Shown here: piece by piece, positions 1 to 9,448 of the stretch
How the letters are laid out: every line of letters starts with the position of its first letter
Position numbering within the stretch: the first letter of the stretch is position 1
From: CAZNVB01 sp964651495
Lineage (GTDB): Bacteria > Acidobacteriota > Aminicenantia > Aminicenantales > UBA8522
Length of the DNA: 44,627 bases
Assembly (NCBI GenBank): GCA_964651495.1
Contig: CAZYWP010000008.1
Location: 1 to 44,627 of the forward strand
Direction: 5' to 3'
The notes under the pieces: generated by a model
What the model was told of the DNA's origin: nothing
What the model saw: the letters and a program-made list of their open reading frames with translations, nothing else
The model's database searches: none
Translations under genes and position numbers: made by a program

Positions 1-826
1 CGCCGTTGGCCGCCAGGGCTTTGAGCTGGTCATCGGTGAGATTTCGCCAGTGCGGGGCCAGGGCGAAAACGGCGCCGTGCGAGAACTCGACCGGCTTTTT
101 CGAGAGTTCGATGGCCTCGTAAAAAGCCGCGTCGTTGGCGTGGGCGAGGTCGACGACAATCCCCAGCCGGTTGAGCTCCGGGACGACGGCCCGGCCGAAA
201 GCGGTGAGCCCCGGCGTTTCTTTCCGCTCCCTCTCGCGATCGGCCGTCGTACCATAGTCGAAAGGGCTCTTAGCCCCCTGCAGCGCATTCTCCCCGCCGC
301 CCTCGCCATGGGTCAGTCCAGCGACTCGAACGCCCAGCTTGTGCATGACATGGAGGACCTGGAGGCTGTTATGGAGGAGGCTGCAGCTTTCCAGCTGGCC
401 GATCAGGCCGACCTTGCCCTCCCCCTTAGCCCGCAGGATGTCCTGGGGAGTCTGAACGAGCAGGAAATCCCCGGGATGCTTATCCAAATTCTCATACATC
501 CCCGCCCAGAGCTCGAGGCCCTGGACAAGGTCGAGGTCGCCGACCATGGAGTTCATGGCGGTCAGGCCGCCGGCCGTCATCCGGCGTAAATCTACCTGGT
601 AGGACGGCCAATCCCGCGCCAGGTCCAGCGATTCTTTCCGCGCCCGGTGCTCGATCAGCGAATCGTTGTGTCCGTCGATAATGATCGCTTTCTTATGAAG
701 ATTTCGAGCCTGGGACGATACTTGAAGATCATTTGAACTATGTGAAAACATCGATTTGCCTCCGCCAGCCGTAACAACCCCCGCGGCACCGGCCGCCAAA
801 CCCTCCAGAAATACACGCCTGCGCAT
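1..826 (-). CDS. Membrane dipeptidase (peptidase family M19), C-terminus beyond window
   Basis: Zinc-dependent dipeptidase of the renal/membrane dipeptidase family, expected to cleave dipeptides outside the cytoplasm. The first 275 codons are present; the rest lies beyond base 1. The N-terminus (MRRRVFLEGLAAGAAG) has an Arg-rich stretch and a hydrophobic segment like a Tat signal. The first metal motif DGHND (His53, Asp55) is clear. A glutamate in GQLES and the later DLAHAND and FSHG motifs fit the remaining metal-binding positions. The visible end (HWRNLTDDQLKALAANG) is typical of M19 proteins just before the last third. The start at 826 is the first ATG that keeps the whole signal. No good Shine-Dalgarno (SD) sequence precedes it. 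Together with the M28 peptidase and gamma-glutamyltransferase in this window it suggests peptide scavenging. Family assignment is secure; substrate is not. Confidence 0.9.
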   Translation of the reverse strand, partial: MRRRVFLEGLAAGAAGVVTAGGGKSMFSHSSNDLQVSSQARNLHKKAIIIDGHNDSLIEHRARKESLDLARDWPSYQVDLRRMTAGGLTAMNSMVGDLDLVQGLELWAGMYENLDKHPGDFLLVQTPQDILRAKGEGKVGLIGQLESCSLLHNSLQVLHVMHKLGVRVAGLTHGEGGGENALQGAKSPFDYGTTADRERERKETPGLTAFGRAVVPELNRLGIVVDLAHANDAAFYEAIELSKKPVEFSHGAVFALAPHWRNLTDDQLKALAANG

Positions 827-846
827 TGAGGTTATTCTCTAAGGCA

Positions 847-875
847 AAAATATCCTATTTTCGGGCGGCAGGCAA
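847..875 (-). promoter_or_regulatory. Sigma70-like promoter for the M19 dipeptidase
   Basis: On the minus strand, TTGCCT (870-875) and TATTTT (847-852) are separated by 17 bases. The predicted transcript start is near 839, giving a leader of about 13-14 bases. Confidence 0.45.
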
Positions 876-906
876 ATTTTTTTTCTGAAGCGCGTCCTCC
901 ATCTTG

Positions 907-935
907 TTGACATACGATCCTCGGTGGGGTATATC
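907..935 (+). promoter_or_regulatory. Sigma70-like promoter for the DUF533 gene
   Basis: A perfect -35 TTGACA (907-912), a 17-base spacer and TATATC (930-935). It predicts a leader of about 95 bases before the ATG at 1038. Within that leader TCCCT and AGGGA (966-982) could pair to form a small hairpin. Confidence 0.6.
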
Positions 936-1037
936 ATCTTTAGGCGGTGTGAGAAATCAATTCAGTCCCTGATAGCGAGGGAATGTCCCCCGGCCTAAAA
1001 TAATATTCTTATCCCCGAAAACAGAAGGAATAGCGGA

Positions 1038-1847
1038 ATGAAAATTAATGATCTTTTAGGAGCGATGATGCAGTCCGGAATGACCCCGTCATCTAACGAC
1101 CGGATGCGGACCTCGTTGGGCGGAGGCGGCGTGCTGGAGAGTCTTGCCGGCATGTTCGGAGGGGCTTCGGGCGGACGCTCCGAAGGCCCGCTTTCCGGCC
1201 TGGGAGGCGGCGGCAGCGGCGGCGGGCTGGGCGGACTGCTGGGGAATATTCTGGGCGAGGCCGGACAGGCCGTCGGAGGAAAGCAGAACCTGGCTCTGGG
1301 AGGGCTCGGTGCTCTAGCCGGCGCGCTTTTGGGCGGCGGCAGGAGATCGATGGGTGGAGCCATGGGAGGCGGCGTAATGGCCCTGCTCGGAGCGATCGCT
1401 TTCCAGGCTCTCAAAGGCAGGGGCGGCGAGAAGCCTCGGCTTCCCCTTGGGCTCCTGGAGCCGCAGACAGAAGGGGAGCAAAGGGAATTGGAGGGGAATG
1501 CGGAGCTTGTTCTGAAGGCCATGATCAATGCGGCCAAGGCTGACGGCCAGATCGACGAGGGCGAAATCCGGCGCATTGTCGGGAAACTCCAGGAATCCGG
1601 CGTGGACGAAGAGGAGCGGCAATTTGTTCTAACGGAAATGCGGAAACCGATGGAGACCGAGAAGCTGATCGCGGCGGTCCATGGTCAGCCGGAACTCGCG
1701 GCAGAGTTGTACGGGGCCTCGCTGCTGGCTATCGAAGTGGATACGCCGGCCGAGAGGCGCTATCTCGATCAGCTGGCCGCCGGGCTGGGCCTCCATCCGG
1801 AGGTTACTCAGCGCATTCGAGAGGCCGTCGGTTTACATCCCGCGTGA
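1038..1847 (+). CDS. DUF533 / TerB-like domain protein (YebE-type)
   Basis: A 269-residue protein resembling E. coli YebE (DUF533). Residues about 27-130 are extremely glycine-rich, with a hydrophobic stretch near 105-125 that may enter the membrane. Residues about 150-268 form the TerB-like helical domain, with the signature AAKADGQIDEGE at 165-176. An AAGGA ribosome site lies just before the ATG. The molecular role of the family is not established; TerB-like domains are found in envelope-stress and metal-response proteins. The next gene starts 46 bases downstream on the same strand, so the two may be co-transcribed from the promoter at 907-935. Confidence 0.85.
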   Translation: MKINDLLGAMMQSGMTPSSNDRMRTSLGGGGVLESLAGMFGGASGGRSEGPLSGLGGGGSGGGLGGLLGNILGEAGQAVGGKQNLALGGLGALAGALLGGGRRSMGGAMGGGVMALLGAIAFQALKGRGGEKPRLPLGLLEPQTEGEQRELEGNAELVLKAMINAAKADGQIDEGEIRRIVGKLQESGVDEEERQFVLTEMRKPMETEKLIAAVHGQPELAAELYGASLLAIEVDTPAERRYLDQLAAGLGLHPEVTQRIREAVGLHPA

Positions 1848-1893
1848 GAGATATTCGAGGACGGACTAATTTCTAAGTTTAAGGAGAAAGACT

Positions 1894-2082
1894 ATGCCGA
1901 TCAAGAGGACTACCCACCGCAGCTCCAAGGGCACCAAGCTTTATGCCGTGCGCGACAGCAAGGGGCGATTCAAGGACATCCAGACCTACAAGCGGGCCCA
2001 TGCCATGGACATCAAACGCGGGAGCAAAACCGAGGCGGCGGCGAAGCTGAAAAAAGCAACAAAAGCTAAAAAGACAAAATAA
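1894..2082 (+). CDS. Small lysine-rich conserved protein
   Basis: A 62-residue, very basic protein starting MPIKRTTHRS and ending in a Lys/Ala-rich tail (KKATKAKKTK). It has no signal peptide or membrane segment. A strong AAGGAG site sits 6-8 bases before the ATG. The core motif RDSKGRFKDIQTYKRAH resembles short uncharacterised proteins seen in many bacteria. The composition suggests nucleic-acid binding, but that is inference. It lies between the DUF533 gene and a secreted glycosidase-like gene, all on the plus strand. Confidence 0.75.
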   Translation: MPIKRTTHRSSKGTKLYAVRDSKGRFKDIQTYKRAHAMDIKRGSKTEAAAKLKKATKAKKTK

Positions 2083-2126
2083 AACGGGCGGGATATCATT
2101 CCCTTCAATCCATCAAGGAGAGATCC

Positions 2127-4190
2127 ATGATTTTGAAGACCGTCCGTTTCGCTTTAATCCTCCTCTTACTCGCCCCGGCCCTCTCGCTACCCGCCGCGCA
2201 GCCGCCGACCCTGGAAGGGAAGTGGGGCCTCGTCCCCCAGGCTTCGAGCGAGATCGACCTCTACGGCAGCCTCACCCTGGAGATCGCCCTCAAGCCGGGA
2301 GGACTGTCCCTCACCCGGACCTTCGGCGGGCCAAGAAGCTTTATCGACGCCCTCGACATTCAAACCGGGGGGGCAGTCAACCGGATCGCCGTCGCCGACC
2401 GCGTCTTCCCCACCAACGTCTTCATGGGCCTTTCGAACGCCGTCGGTTCCGAACGGACCATCACGGCCTTCTGGGTCGAGGAGCCTTCCCACCTGCGGCT
2501 GGAAGAGACGATGGAGGTCCTCTCCTCGCAGGGAAAAGTCCCCCTCCGGGCCGAACACGTACTCCGCGCCGGCCCTTCCCCCGATCTGCTGACCTACACC
2601 ATCGGGCGCAGCACCCGGGAAAAGCCCATCACCTATGTCCTCAAACGGGAGGGGAGCCGCGAGGCCTGCGTCATGTACCCCGACGACAAGTGGACCATCG
2701 GCGAGGGTCTCGAGAACCAGGCCTTTCTCATCAGTCTCCAGGGCAACGCCAACCGTCTCTCCCCCCGGCTGTACTTCGTCTACCCGAAGGGATGGAATTT
2801 CAACTACACGCCCCACGTTTTCGACTACTACCGGGACCGGAAATACTACTCCTTCCGCCGGCTGAACACCCTGGAACAGGCGCTGCAGACTTTTCGGGAT
2901 TCAGTTAAGGGATATGTCGTCTGGGACACAGGGGTCCGGACGTCCCTCATCGTGGCTTTCACCGCCGCCGGACTGGAGGATGCCGTGGTGGTGGACGAGT
3001 CGCTCATCCCCCTCGCTGAGAAAGCCGGCCTGAAGCCTGTCGAAGACCTGCGCGGCCGCTTTTCCGGATGGACCGACGCCGCTATCTACCGCTGGGCCCG
3101 CGACCGCTACTGGGACCGCTGCAGCCGCGACTTCATCATCTGGCTCGGCGGGGAGCACGGCCGGGTCCTCAAACCGGGTGTCGCCGACTGGGGGATAAAA
3201 AACCGCGCCTTCTTCAACGACCTCTCCACCAAGCCCGTCGACACGGAGGAGTACGCCCTGGCCGACGACTTGCTGGGACAGATGAACCCCCTGGCCATGG
3301 TCATGGGCTGGCACTCCTACAAAAAGGACCTCGAGCGGGACCATGTGCGCCTGGTCTCCCGGCACGGGCTCCGGGTGGAGGGCCTCCACACTCTGCCCAA
3401 CTTGAGCTTCAGCCACCACGTGCCGCCTGAGCCGGGGTTTGTCTACCGCAACCGCCATAACACCGAACCGGGAAAGACCTATACGCCGGAAAAAAAGGTC
3501 TACATCGCCTGCATCCAGACCGACGGCCTGGGCATCGGGGCCTGGCACGAACCGGGCCGGGGGGAGATCCCCTACGCCTGGGAGGTGATCATGAACTACA
3601 GCTGGCTGGCGCCGGCGATGATGGAATACTTCTACACCACGGCCACCCCCAACGATTACTTCATCGGCGCCCTGAGCGGACCGGGTTACATCTATCCCAA
3701 GGCCGTGCCGAAGGACAAGCTCCCCGCTCTCATCGCCAAGGCCCGGGAGATGATGGAGCTCCTGGACCTGCGGGTCTTCGAGACCATGGACTACTCCGAA
3801 GGGGCGACTGTCGAGGGCAACACCGAGCTCACCCGGGAGGTGGCGGAGGCCTACTACACCGGCATGCCCGGAGCCATCGGGTTCGTCAACGGCTACGCGC
3901 CGGCCTTCACCTTTTTCAATAAAGACAAGCGGCCGCTCATCTCCTACGACTATTACCTCTCGCCCTCCCGGACCGAGGAGGAGGCGGTACGGGACCTGCA
4001 CGAGCTGGCGGCCTTCAACGCCCGGCGGCCCTATTTCCTTCTGACGCATGTCCGGGAGTACAGCAACGTCGCGCGGGTGAAAAGCATCATCGACAAGCTG
4101 GGGCCGGACTTCGAGCTCGTGCCCCTGGACCTCTTCATCCGCATGGCGGGAGAGGCGCCAACCTTCGCGGAGCGGTTCCTGAAAAAATAG
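2127..4190 (+). CDS. Secreted GxGYxYP-domain putative glycoside hydrolase
   Basis: A 687-residue exported protein. The N-terminus (MILKTVRFALILLLLAPALS) is a Sec signal peptide ending near residues 22-24. The family-defining motif GPGYIYP is at residues 518-524, matching the GxGYxYP putative glycoside hydrolase family. The C-terminal third (ETMDYSEG, GFVNGYAP, LISYDYYLSP) belongs to the same domain. The N-terminal 200 residues are rich in beta-strand-like sequence and may be an accessory domain. An AAGGAG ribosome site supports the start. The reaction is not known. It converges on the DUF4962 gene, and the neighbours suggest polysaccharide breakdown in the periplasm or at the cell surface. 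Confidence 0.85.
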   Translation: MILKTVRFALILLLLAPALSLPAAQPPTLEGKWGLVPQASSEIDLYGSLTLEIALKPGGLSLTRTFGGPRSFIDALDIQTGGAVNRIAVADRVFPTNVFMGLSNAVGSERTITAFWVEEPSHLRLEETMEVLSSQGKVPLRAEHVLRAGPSPDLLTYTIGRSTREKPITYVLKREGSREACVMYPDDKWTIGEGLENQAFLISLQGNANRLSPRLYFVYPKGWNFNYTPHVFDYYRDRKYYSFRRLNTLEQALQTFRDSVKGYVVWDTGVRTSLIVAFTAAGLEDAVVVDESLIPLAEKAGLKPVEDLRGRFSGWTDAAIYRWARDRYWDRCSRDFIIWLGGEHGRVLKPGVADWGIKNRAFFNDLSTKPVDTEEYALADDLLGQMNPLAMVMGWHSYKKDLERDHVRLVSRHGLRVEGLHTLPNLSFSHHVPPEPGFVYRNRHNTEPGKTYTPEKKVYIACIQTDGLGIGAWHEPGRGEIPYAWEVIMNYSWLAPAMMEYFYTTATPNDYFIGALSGPGYIYPKAVPKDKLPALIAKAREMMELLDLRVFETMDYSEGATVEGNTELTREVAEAYYTGMPGAIGFVNGYAPAFTFFNKDKRPLISYDYYLSPSRTEEEAVRDLHELAAFNARRPYFLLTHVREYSNVARVKSIIDKLGPDFELVPLDLFIRMAGEAPTFAERFLKK

Positions 4191-4253
4191 AGGAATTCCC
4201 CCCGATTCCTCCGACCGCATAGCGGTGGTTCTCTGGAATTTGGCCGAAGGAAA

Positions 4254-6605
4254 TTAGAATGCTGATTTCACCTTCCATTCCCGGCCTCCGGCCTTGATGC
4301 GGATGAACTCGCGGCCGCCGCTCAAGTCGAAGACGACGGTCACCTCGGGTTGCTCCGGCGTGCTCACGGTGATGGAAAGCCTGCCCGGTGTTCGCTCGGT
4401 CCGGCCGGCCGATGACGGCTGATGCCCCTTCTTGTAAGGTCGCAAGACGGTCAGCGTAAATGTAGAATCCGCCGCATCGGCGCTGGCCGCCTCGACATGC
4501 CACTGGGGCGGGATGCCCGGGCTCTTGATCGAGGCCAGGTAGGCGTGGTCGGGCTCCGGCTCGTAGCCCGTCCACTGGCGAATCCGAAGCGGGCGCTCGG
4601 AGACATAATCCACCACCACGCCGGCCTTCTCCCGGTCGAGCACCAGGCGCTGCTCTCCTTCGCGCACATCGAAGGAGGCCTGGCCGTGGAGCATCCATTG
4701 GTAGGCGCTTGGTTTCGACGCCTCCACTTCGTCGGCCAGGACGATCAAGTCCGGTTTGATGAAGACCACGTGGCGCAGCGCTTTGTTCAGGCGGCCTTCA
4801 TAAGAGGCCGTGGCATCACCAACCAGGTATTCCATCCCGTCCTGAAAATCCCACTTCACGATGCGGCCGCCGAGGTCGGCGGAATGCGGCTTTTGTCCGA
4901 AGCCGTCGACGAGAAGGGCGTTCTGGGCGCGCGTCGTCCAGACCCAGTCCTTGTGAAACGGAGTGCCGTACAGGTCTCGGTAGACATTATTCACCAGGAG
5001 GGCGGTGCCGTAGGCATCCAGAGTGAAGGAGTTGTGCGGTTCGTGGCCGTGGCTCCAGCGGCCCATCGGGCTGGCCTTGAAGCGGACCTGCACGTTGTCG
5101 GCGGCGTCGAGCAGGGTTGTGTTGAGCACGGCCACGCCGGTCCCGCGAAACACTTTAGATGTCGGAAGGTCGTTGGGGGGCTTAGGCATCACCGGCGGCG
5201 CGTCGCTCCAGAGGAATGCCAGGACGGGCTCCCCGGGGTCGGGGGGGATTTTCCAGGCATCGAGCCACCAAGCCCAGTGAGAATTGCCGGTTCGCCTGAC
5301 GAAAAAGTGCATGAACGACCAGCCTGCTGAGGGCGGACGGAAGGCGAGGTCGCCGAGCCCGAGCTCTGGAGTTCCGGGCGGCGCCGAATAAAGAGGATAA
5401 TCGCCGAAGTGAGCAAAGAACGGCTTTTTGAAGCCGTCGACGTCCAGGGCGGCGCGGGCGACGTCGAGCCACCAAGTGACCTTCGACATGTAGCCGGAAA
5501 AATAGGACAGCCCCTCATGCCAGCCGCCGTCGTCGTCCGACCAGACAGGATAGGCTGCGAAAAATTTCGCCACCGCATATTCCAGAAAGCGCTCAGCCTC
5601 TCTGGTTTCTCCGAATGTGGCGATCGCGTATTCGCCCAATTTGTGCCAGGTCCGGTTGGCGTGACTTCCATAAGGCTGATTCAGGTGGCCCGCGCCCTGG
5701 AGAACCTCGCCGCTGTTCCAGGCGTCCTCGGCCCGCCGCAGCATGACGGTCCGGATCCTGGCTCGCTCGTCCTCCGTGAACATCGGCCAGGCCCAATCAT
5801 AGGCGCGCGCCAGGCGGTGGAGCATCGGCTTGGCCGCCTCGCAGTTGAGCTCGAAATTCGTCGGGCCGTCCGGGTCCCAGGCAGCCAGGCGCAGCGCGAA
5901 CTGCCGCGCCCGCTCTCCATACTTCTTTTCGCCCGTGAGAAGCCAGGCGAAAGACAGGATCTCGGCTTCCTGGAGCGCCCGGATGGTCTGGACGCGGTTC
6001 GACCACCAGTATTGCTGCGTTTTCGGGTCATAGGCGCTGGCCCGCACCTCAGGTTCGGGGGTGGGCTCGGCGGTCAGGAGCTCATCCGCCCTGGCGATGA
6101 TCTTCTGGAAGTGCTCGCGGCCGCCTCCGTTCGCCCAGGCCTTGAGCCGCGGCAGGTCTTCGGGACGGAGAAAAAGCCGGGGATGGGACTTGGGGATGCG
6201 CCGCCGCATCTCGTCCATGGTCGGCTGAGGAAAGATGACCGCATCCGCGGGGACGATGAAACTTCGCGTCCGGCTCCAGTCTGACTGGCGCCCGTCCGCG
6301 GACTGAATGCGATAATGCCAGAAGTACGTCCCCGGCTTGAAGGCTTTAGAGTGGGTATAGACACTCCACTTGAGATCGCGGGCTGAGGCGGCCCGGCGGA
6401 AGGAGGCATTATCGGCCCACTCGACCATATAGCCGGCGGCGTCTTTTTCGTGGACCCAGCTCAGAGACGGCGGGTTCACGGTCACCGTTGAGCCGCCAGC
6501 GGGACGATACCCCCACTCGTCGGCCAAGGGCACCCGGTCCGGAGCCTGGGCAATAAGCGAGAGGGCCACGAGCAGGAAGAGACAAAGACCTATAAAATAT
6601 TTCAT
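4254..6605 (-). CDS. Secreted DUF4962 / heparinase II/III-like protein
   Basis: About 783 residues from the preferred start. The N-terminus (MKYFIGLCLFLLVALSLIAQ) is a signal peptide, so ATG 6605 is preferred over ATG 6620 or 6665, which would place extra residues before it. None of the three has a strong ribosome site. Residues about 25-140 form a fibronectin-like DUF4962 domain (GTYFWHYRIQSADG). An all-alpha toroid like that of polysaccharide lyases follows, then a heparinase II/III-type beta-sandwich (HGHEPHNSFTLDAYG, LVDGFGQKPHSA). The expected role is beta-elimination or hydrolysis of an acidic polysaccharide. The exact substrate cannot be read from sequence. Confidence 0.85.
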   Translation of the reverse strand: MKYFIGLCLFLLVALSLIAQAPDRVPLADEWGYRPAGGSTVTVNPPSLSWVHEKDAAGYMVEWADNASFRRAASARDLKWSVYTHSKAFKPGTYFWHYRIQSADGRQSDWSRTRSFIVPADAVIFPQPTMDEMRRRIPKSHPRLFLRPEDLPRLKAWANGGGREHFQKIIARADELLTAEPTPEPEVRASAYDPKTQQYWWSNRVQTIRALQEAEILSFAWLLTGEKKYGERARQFALRLAAWDPDGPTNFELNCEAAKPMLHRLARAYDWAWPMFTEDERARIRTVMLRRAEDAWNSGEVLQGAGHLNQPYGSHANRTWHKLGEYAIATFGETREAERFLEYAVAKFFAAYPVWSDDDGGWHEGLSYFSGYMSKVTWWLDVARAALDVDGFKKPFFAHFGDYPLYSAPPGTPELGLGDLAFRPPSAGWSFMHFFVRRTGNSHWAWWLDAWKIPPDPGEPVLAFLWSDAPPVMPKPPNDLPTSKVFRGTGVAVLNTTLLDAADNVQVRFKASPMGRWSHGHEPHNSFTLDAYGTALLVNNVYRDLYGTPFHKDWVWTTRAQNALLVDGFGQKPHSADLGGRIVKWDFQDGMEYLVGDATASYEGRLNKALRHVVFIKPDLIVLADEVEASKPSAYQWMLHGQASFDVREGEQRLVLDREKAGVVVDYVSERPLRIRQWTGYEPEPDHAYLASIKSPGIPPQWHVEAASADAADSTFTLTVLRPYKKGHQPSSAGRTERTPGRLSITVSTPEQPEVTVVFDLSGGREFIRIKAGGREWKVKSAF

Positions 6606-6847
6606 TCTCGTGTTGACCATAGAAGAAGTGTGCTTATGGCGAGGAGGGATGTCAAGGCCGCTCATGCAGGAGTCCGAGGCTGACGGCTCAGTACTTTATC
6701 CGCGCCGGCGCCGAGCTCTTGCCTTAATTCGGAGAATGACTTATTTTGGGCTCGGAGGAGGGGAAAAACTCCCGTTTTCTGAGAGAAAGCATTTACTTTT
6801 TATCTGAGTCGCATTAATCTCTGCTTTCTGCTGTAGGAGTTAAGCTG

Positions 6848-8341
6848 ATGAACGAACTTGGTCGTATGAACTCGGCTTCCACAACCGGCTTATGGATCAG
6901 GATGATCGCCGTCGCCTTATTAATCATCATGTTCGCGGCGGCCCCCGCCTGTCGAGGAAAGAGCGGGCTCCTCGTCGGCTACGGCCGGGCGGTCATCACC
7001 CCCCCGCTGGGCACGCCCTGCGCTTTGGGGCTGGATGACGAGCTGGTCGAAGTGTTCGATGATCTTTATGTCCGGGCGCTCTGGCTCGAGCTCGACGGCC
7101 GGTCCGTCCTGGTCATGGCCGTAGATGTCATCGGCATCTATAGCCGGGATGCCGAAGATTTCTCCGCCCTGATTGAGAAAGAAATCGGTATTCCCCGGAA
7201 TAATATCCTCCTCCACTCGACGCATACGCACCAGACGGCGAATTCGCGCTGGGAGATTGGAAAGCTCCTCGAACCCTTCGGCCTGGCGGAAGAGTTCGTC
7301 AGCCCCGCCTTCAAAGAGCAGATGGCCAGCGGGCTGGTTGAGGCCGCCCGGCAGGCCAAGGAAAGCGCCGCCCCCTGTGATATGGCCTACGCGGAATTCC
7401 CGGTTAAGGACATCGCCTCGAACCGGCGCATCCCGGTCGAAGGAGGGGCCAAGGTCATATTCCGCTCTTCGCGCCCCCCGGCCGAGTTGAGGGAGAAGCC
7501 GGAAGGAAAGATCGATCCTCTCTGCCGGATCGTCCTTTTCCGGAGCCGGAAAGACCGGTCCATGATGGGCATTGTCAACTACAATTGCCATCCCTCGGCC
7601 GCCGGTGGAGACGAGGGTCCGTACGCCACGGGCGATTTTCCGGGGGCCGGGATGGCGATCGCCGAGAAGGAAATGGGCAATCTGAAGCTTCTTCACCTGA
7701 CCGGCACTTCCGGCGAGATCAACCCGGGAAAACACGTCCTCAGCGATTCACTCATCCCTGAGGACCGGAAGCGGGATGTGAAGCTCATGGGCGGGCGTTA
7801 CGCCGAGGCAATCCTGGGCGCCGTGCGAGGGGCGAAGAGCTGGCGGAAGGCGCCGCGGCTCGAACTCAGCCGGGAGTCTTTCGGGTTGACGCTGCAAAAA
7901 AATATTCCGATCCTGCCCGAAATCGAGAAAAAGCTGGCCGGTGCCGTCGACGAGTATAAAAAAGCCAAGGCGGAAGGCAAGAGTCTTCCGGGTCACGTTC
8001 GGGGGCTCTACGAGGAATACGCGCTCTCCCAGTCGCGCGAGGGCCGGCAGATGACGCAGGCCGCGGCACTGCGCGTTGGAGACGTCTTCCTTGCCTTCCT
8101 GCCGGGCGAGATTATGCTGAAATTCGGAGAGGAGCTGCGGGATTCCTTCGGGAGGCCAAAGCTTCTCAACGTCTCCTGCTCGCTTGACTGCGGCGTCAGC
8201 TACGTGGTGCCGCAGGAATATTTCGACCAGGGCGGTTACGAGCCGACGGCCACGCGCCTGGCCCCCGAGGCCTACGTCGAGCTCAAGGAAAAAATGACCG
8301 GCCTGCTCGAGTCCGTCAGCCTCGGTCAGAACAACCCCTGA
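6848..8341 (+). CDS. Neutral/alkaline ceramidase-like secreted protein
   Basis: A 497-residue protein with the neutral/alkaline non-lysosomal ceramidase N-terminal fold. A hydrophobic segment (residues about 17-35) ends in AAPACRGKSG, so it is secreted or possibly a lipoprotein, although the lipobox is weak. Metal-site motifs are visible: HSTHTHQT (His123, 126, 128) and NYNCHPSAAGG. The start of the domain is the usual VGYGRAVITPPLGTP. Many bacterial members are about this short, lack the C-terminal domain of true ceramidases, and have unknown amide substrates. A TAGGAG site precedes the ATG. The gene is divergent from the DUF4962 gene, with about 240 bases between them. Confidence 0.85.
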   Translation: MNELGRMNSASTTGLWIRMIAVALLIIMFAAAPACRGKSGLLVGYGRAVITPPLGTPCALGLDDELVEVFDDLYVRALWLELDGRSVLVMAVDVIGIYSRDAEDFSALIEKEIGIPRNNILLHSTHTHQTANSRWEIGKLLEPFGLAEEFVSPAFKEQMASGLVEAARQAKESAAPCDMAYAEFPVKDIASNRRIPVEGGAKVIFRSSRPPAELREKPEGKIDPLCRIVLFRSRKDRSMMGIVNYNCHPSAAGGDEGPYATGDFPGAGMAIAEKEMGNLKLLHLTGTSGEINPGKHVLSDSLIPEDRKRDVKLMGGRYAEAILGAVRGAKSWRKAPRLELSRESFGLTLQKNIPILPEIEKKLAGAVDEYKKAKAEGKSLPGHVRGLYEEYALSQSREGRQMTQAAALRVGDVFLAFLPGEIMLKFGEELRDSFGRPKLLNVSCSLDCGVSYVVPQEYFDQGGYEPTATRLAPEAYVELKEKMTGLLESVSLGQNNP

Positions 8342-8454
8342 GCGGCGAGGAGCGGTTCAAAAAGCTCATGGAGCGGGTGAAGCACGAGTGGGATCATTTT
8401 GAGGTGTAGCGGCAGCTTAGCGCATCCGATCAGATGCACGAATTCATCCGCTGT

Positions 8455-8718
8455 TCACCGATAGGGGGACCATATGAGGGGTAGGTTTTTGAAGGCGGCG
8501 GTTTTTTCTCTATCGATCCCCAATACGAGACACCAGTAATTAACCGCCTTCTTGCTGAGATTCCGGTTTTTCAACAAAACATCCAGGAATCTCTCCCTGC
8601 CATATTTCTCCTGGACTTCTTTGATGTAATCGAGCCCGCCAAAATTGATAGCTCTTTCTATCTCTATCTCCGGTGTAATATTCTGCTCAAGTCGATCCCA
8701 AAAGAGCTCTTTCCTCAC
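8455..8718 (-). CDS. DUF6922-like small partner of AbiEii nucleotidyltransferase
   Basis: An 87-residue protein if it starts at the GTG at 8718, whose bases overlap the TGA of the upstream gene (GTGA). An ATG at 8757 would give 100 residues with a 43-base overlap. The sequence KELFWDRLEQ, then ERAINFGGLDYIKEV, then NLSKKAVNYW resembles DUF6922, a family repeatedly found beside AbiEii-type nucleotidyltransferases. It has no signal or membrane segment. It is probably the second member of a toxin-antitoxin-like pair; which protein is the antitoxin is not shown by the sequence. Confidence 0.65.
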   Translation of the reverse strand: MRKELFWDRLEQNITPEIEIERAINFGGLDYIKEVQEKYGRERFLDVLLKNRNLSKKAVNYWCLVLGIDREKTAAFKNLPLIWSPYR

Positions 8719-9383
8719 AGGCAGAACCTCACAAAAAAATCTTTGATCTCCTGCCATTCTTTTTCGGCAATTCCCCGAATGCCCCCTGATTCATCAACGA
8801 GCATGATGGCCTCGAGCTCCTGTTCGGCATCGTCAAAATAGGCCATGGCCGTCTTGAGATGATAGTTATATTTGTCATCGACGCTGTATTTGCGCTGCAC
8901 AAGGAGCGATAAGTCCCGAAATGAATGGCCGGCTTTTTTTAGCAAATAGTAGAGGTCAACGAAGTCTTTGGCTGAACCTCTCTGGACAAGGGCAAGCGTT
9001 TTCATCGCTTCGATATCATCCAGGGAGGCCAAAGAGGCGGCAATTCCGGGTCCTATTTCGTAAGCAGTCAGAGGAGACAATAACTTATAGGGCAAATAAA
9101 ACAGCGAAAATTTCAACTTATCTGGGGAGAGGAATAGAATCAGAGTGTCTTTTTCCATGAGCTCCAAATCGACCTCTCCAAACTCCTGCCTAAATTTGAA
9201 AACAAGTGTTTCCGGACTGAATGGCCGGGAAGAGAAAAAATCGAGGTCCACAGAGAGGCGATGATGGAGATAGAAGTACAGAGCCGTGCCCCCGGCTAAA
9301 TAAAAGTTGTCCGGCAGGATGGCGGATTTCATTAATTTGGCCAGGATATTCTCCAGAACGTGTGCCTTCGACCATGAGATCAT
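8715..9383 (-). CDS. AbiEii/AbiGii-type nucleotidyltransferase (toxin-like)
   Basis: A 222-residue protein of the AbiEii/AbiGii (DUF1814) nucleotidyltransferase family. The catalytic fold is marked by GGTALYFYL (from residue 31) and RLSVDLDFFS, with the metal-binding pair Asp46 and Asp48. The later KDFVDLYYLL motif is also typical. AbiEii proteins transfer nucleotides and can block growth, for example in phage-defence toxin-antitoxin systems. The reading frame is more AT-rich than its neighbours. No Shine-Dalgarno sequence precedes ATG 9383, and TAAAAT lies 6 bases before it, so a near-leaderless mRNA is possible. The gene overlaps the DUF6922-like gene by 4 bases. Confidence 0.88.
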   Translation of the reverse strand: MISWSKAHVLENILAKLMKSAILPDNFYLAGGTALYFYLHHRLSVDLDFFSSRPFSPETLVFKFRQEFGEVDLELMEKDTLILFLSPDKLKFSLFYLPYKLLSPLTAYEIGPGIAASLASLDDIEAMKTLALVQRGSAKDFVDLYYLLKKAGHSFRDLSLLVQRKYSVDDKYNYHLKTAMAYFDDAEQELEAIMLVDESGGIRGIAEKEWQEIKDFFVRFCL

Positions 9384-9448
9384 GTTTATATTTTACCATG
9401 AATTCGGACGAGTGGGGAAATTTTGATATGTGAGGGAGGCCCGGCCTT

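Noticed and set aside
8341..8409. Short open frame after the ceramidase-like gene ending MERVKHEWDHFEV
   Set aside because: It is in a different frame from the upstream gene, has no ribosome site and is only 22 codons. It might be the tail of a lost gene but cannot be supported.
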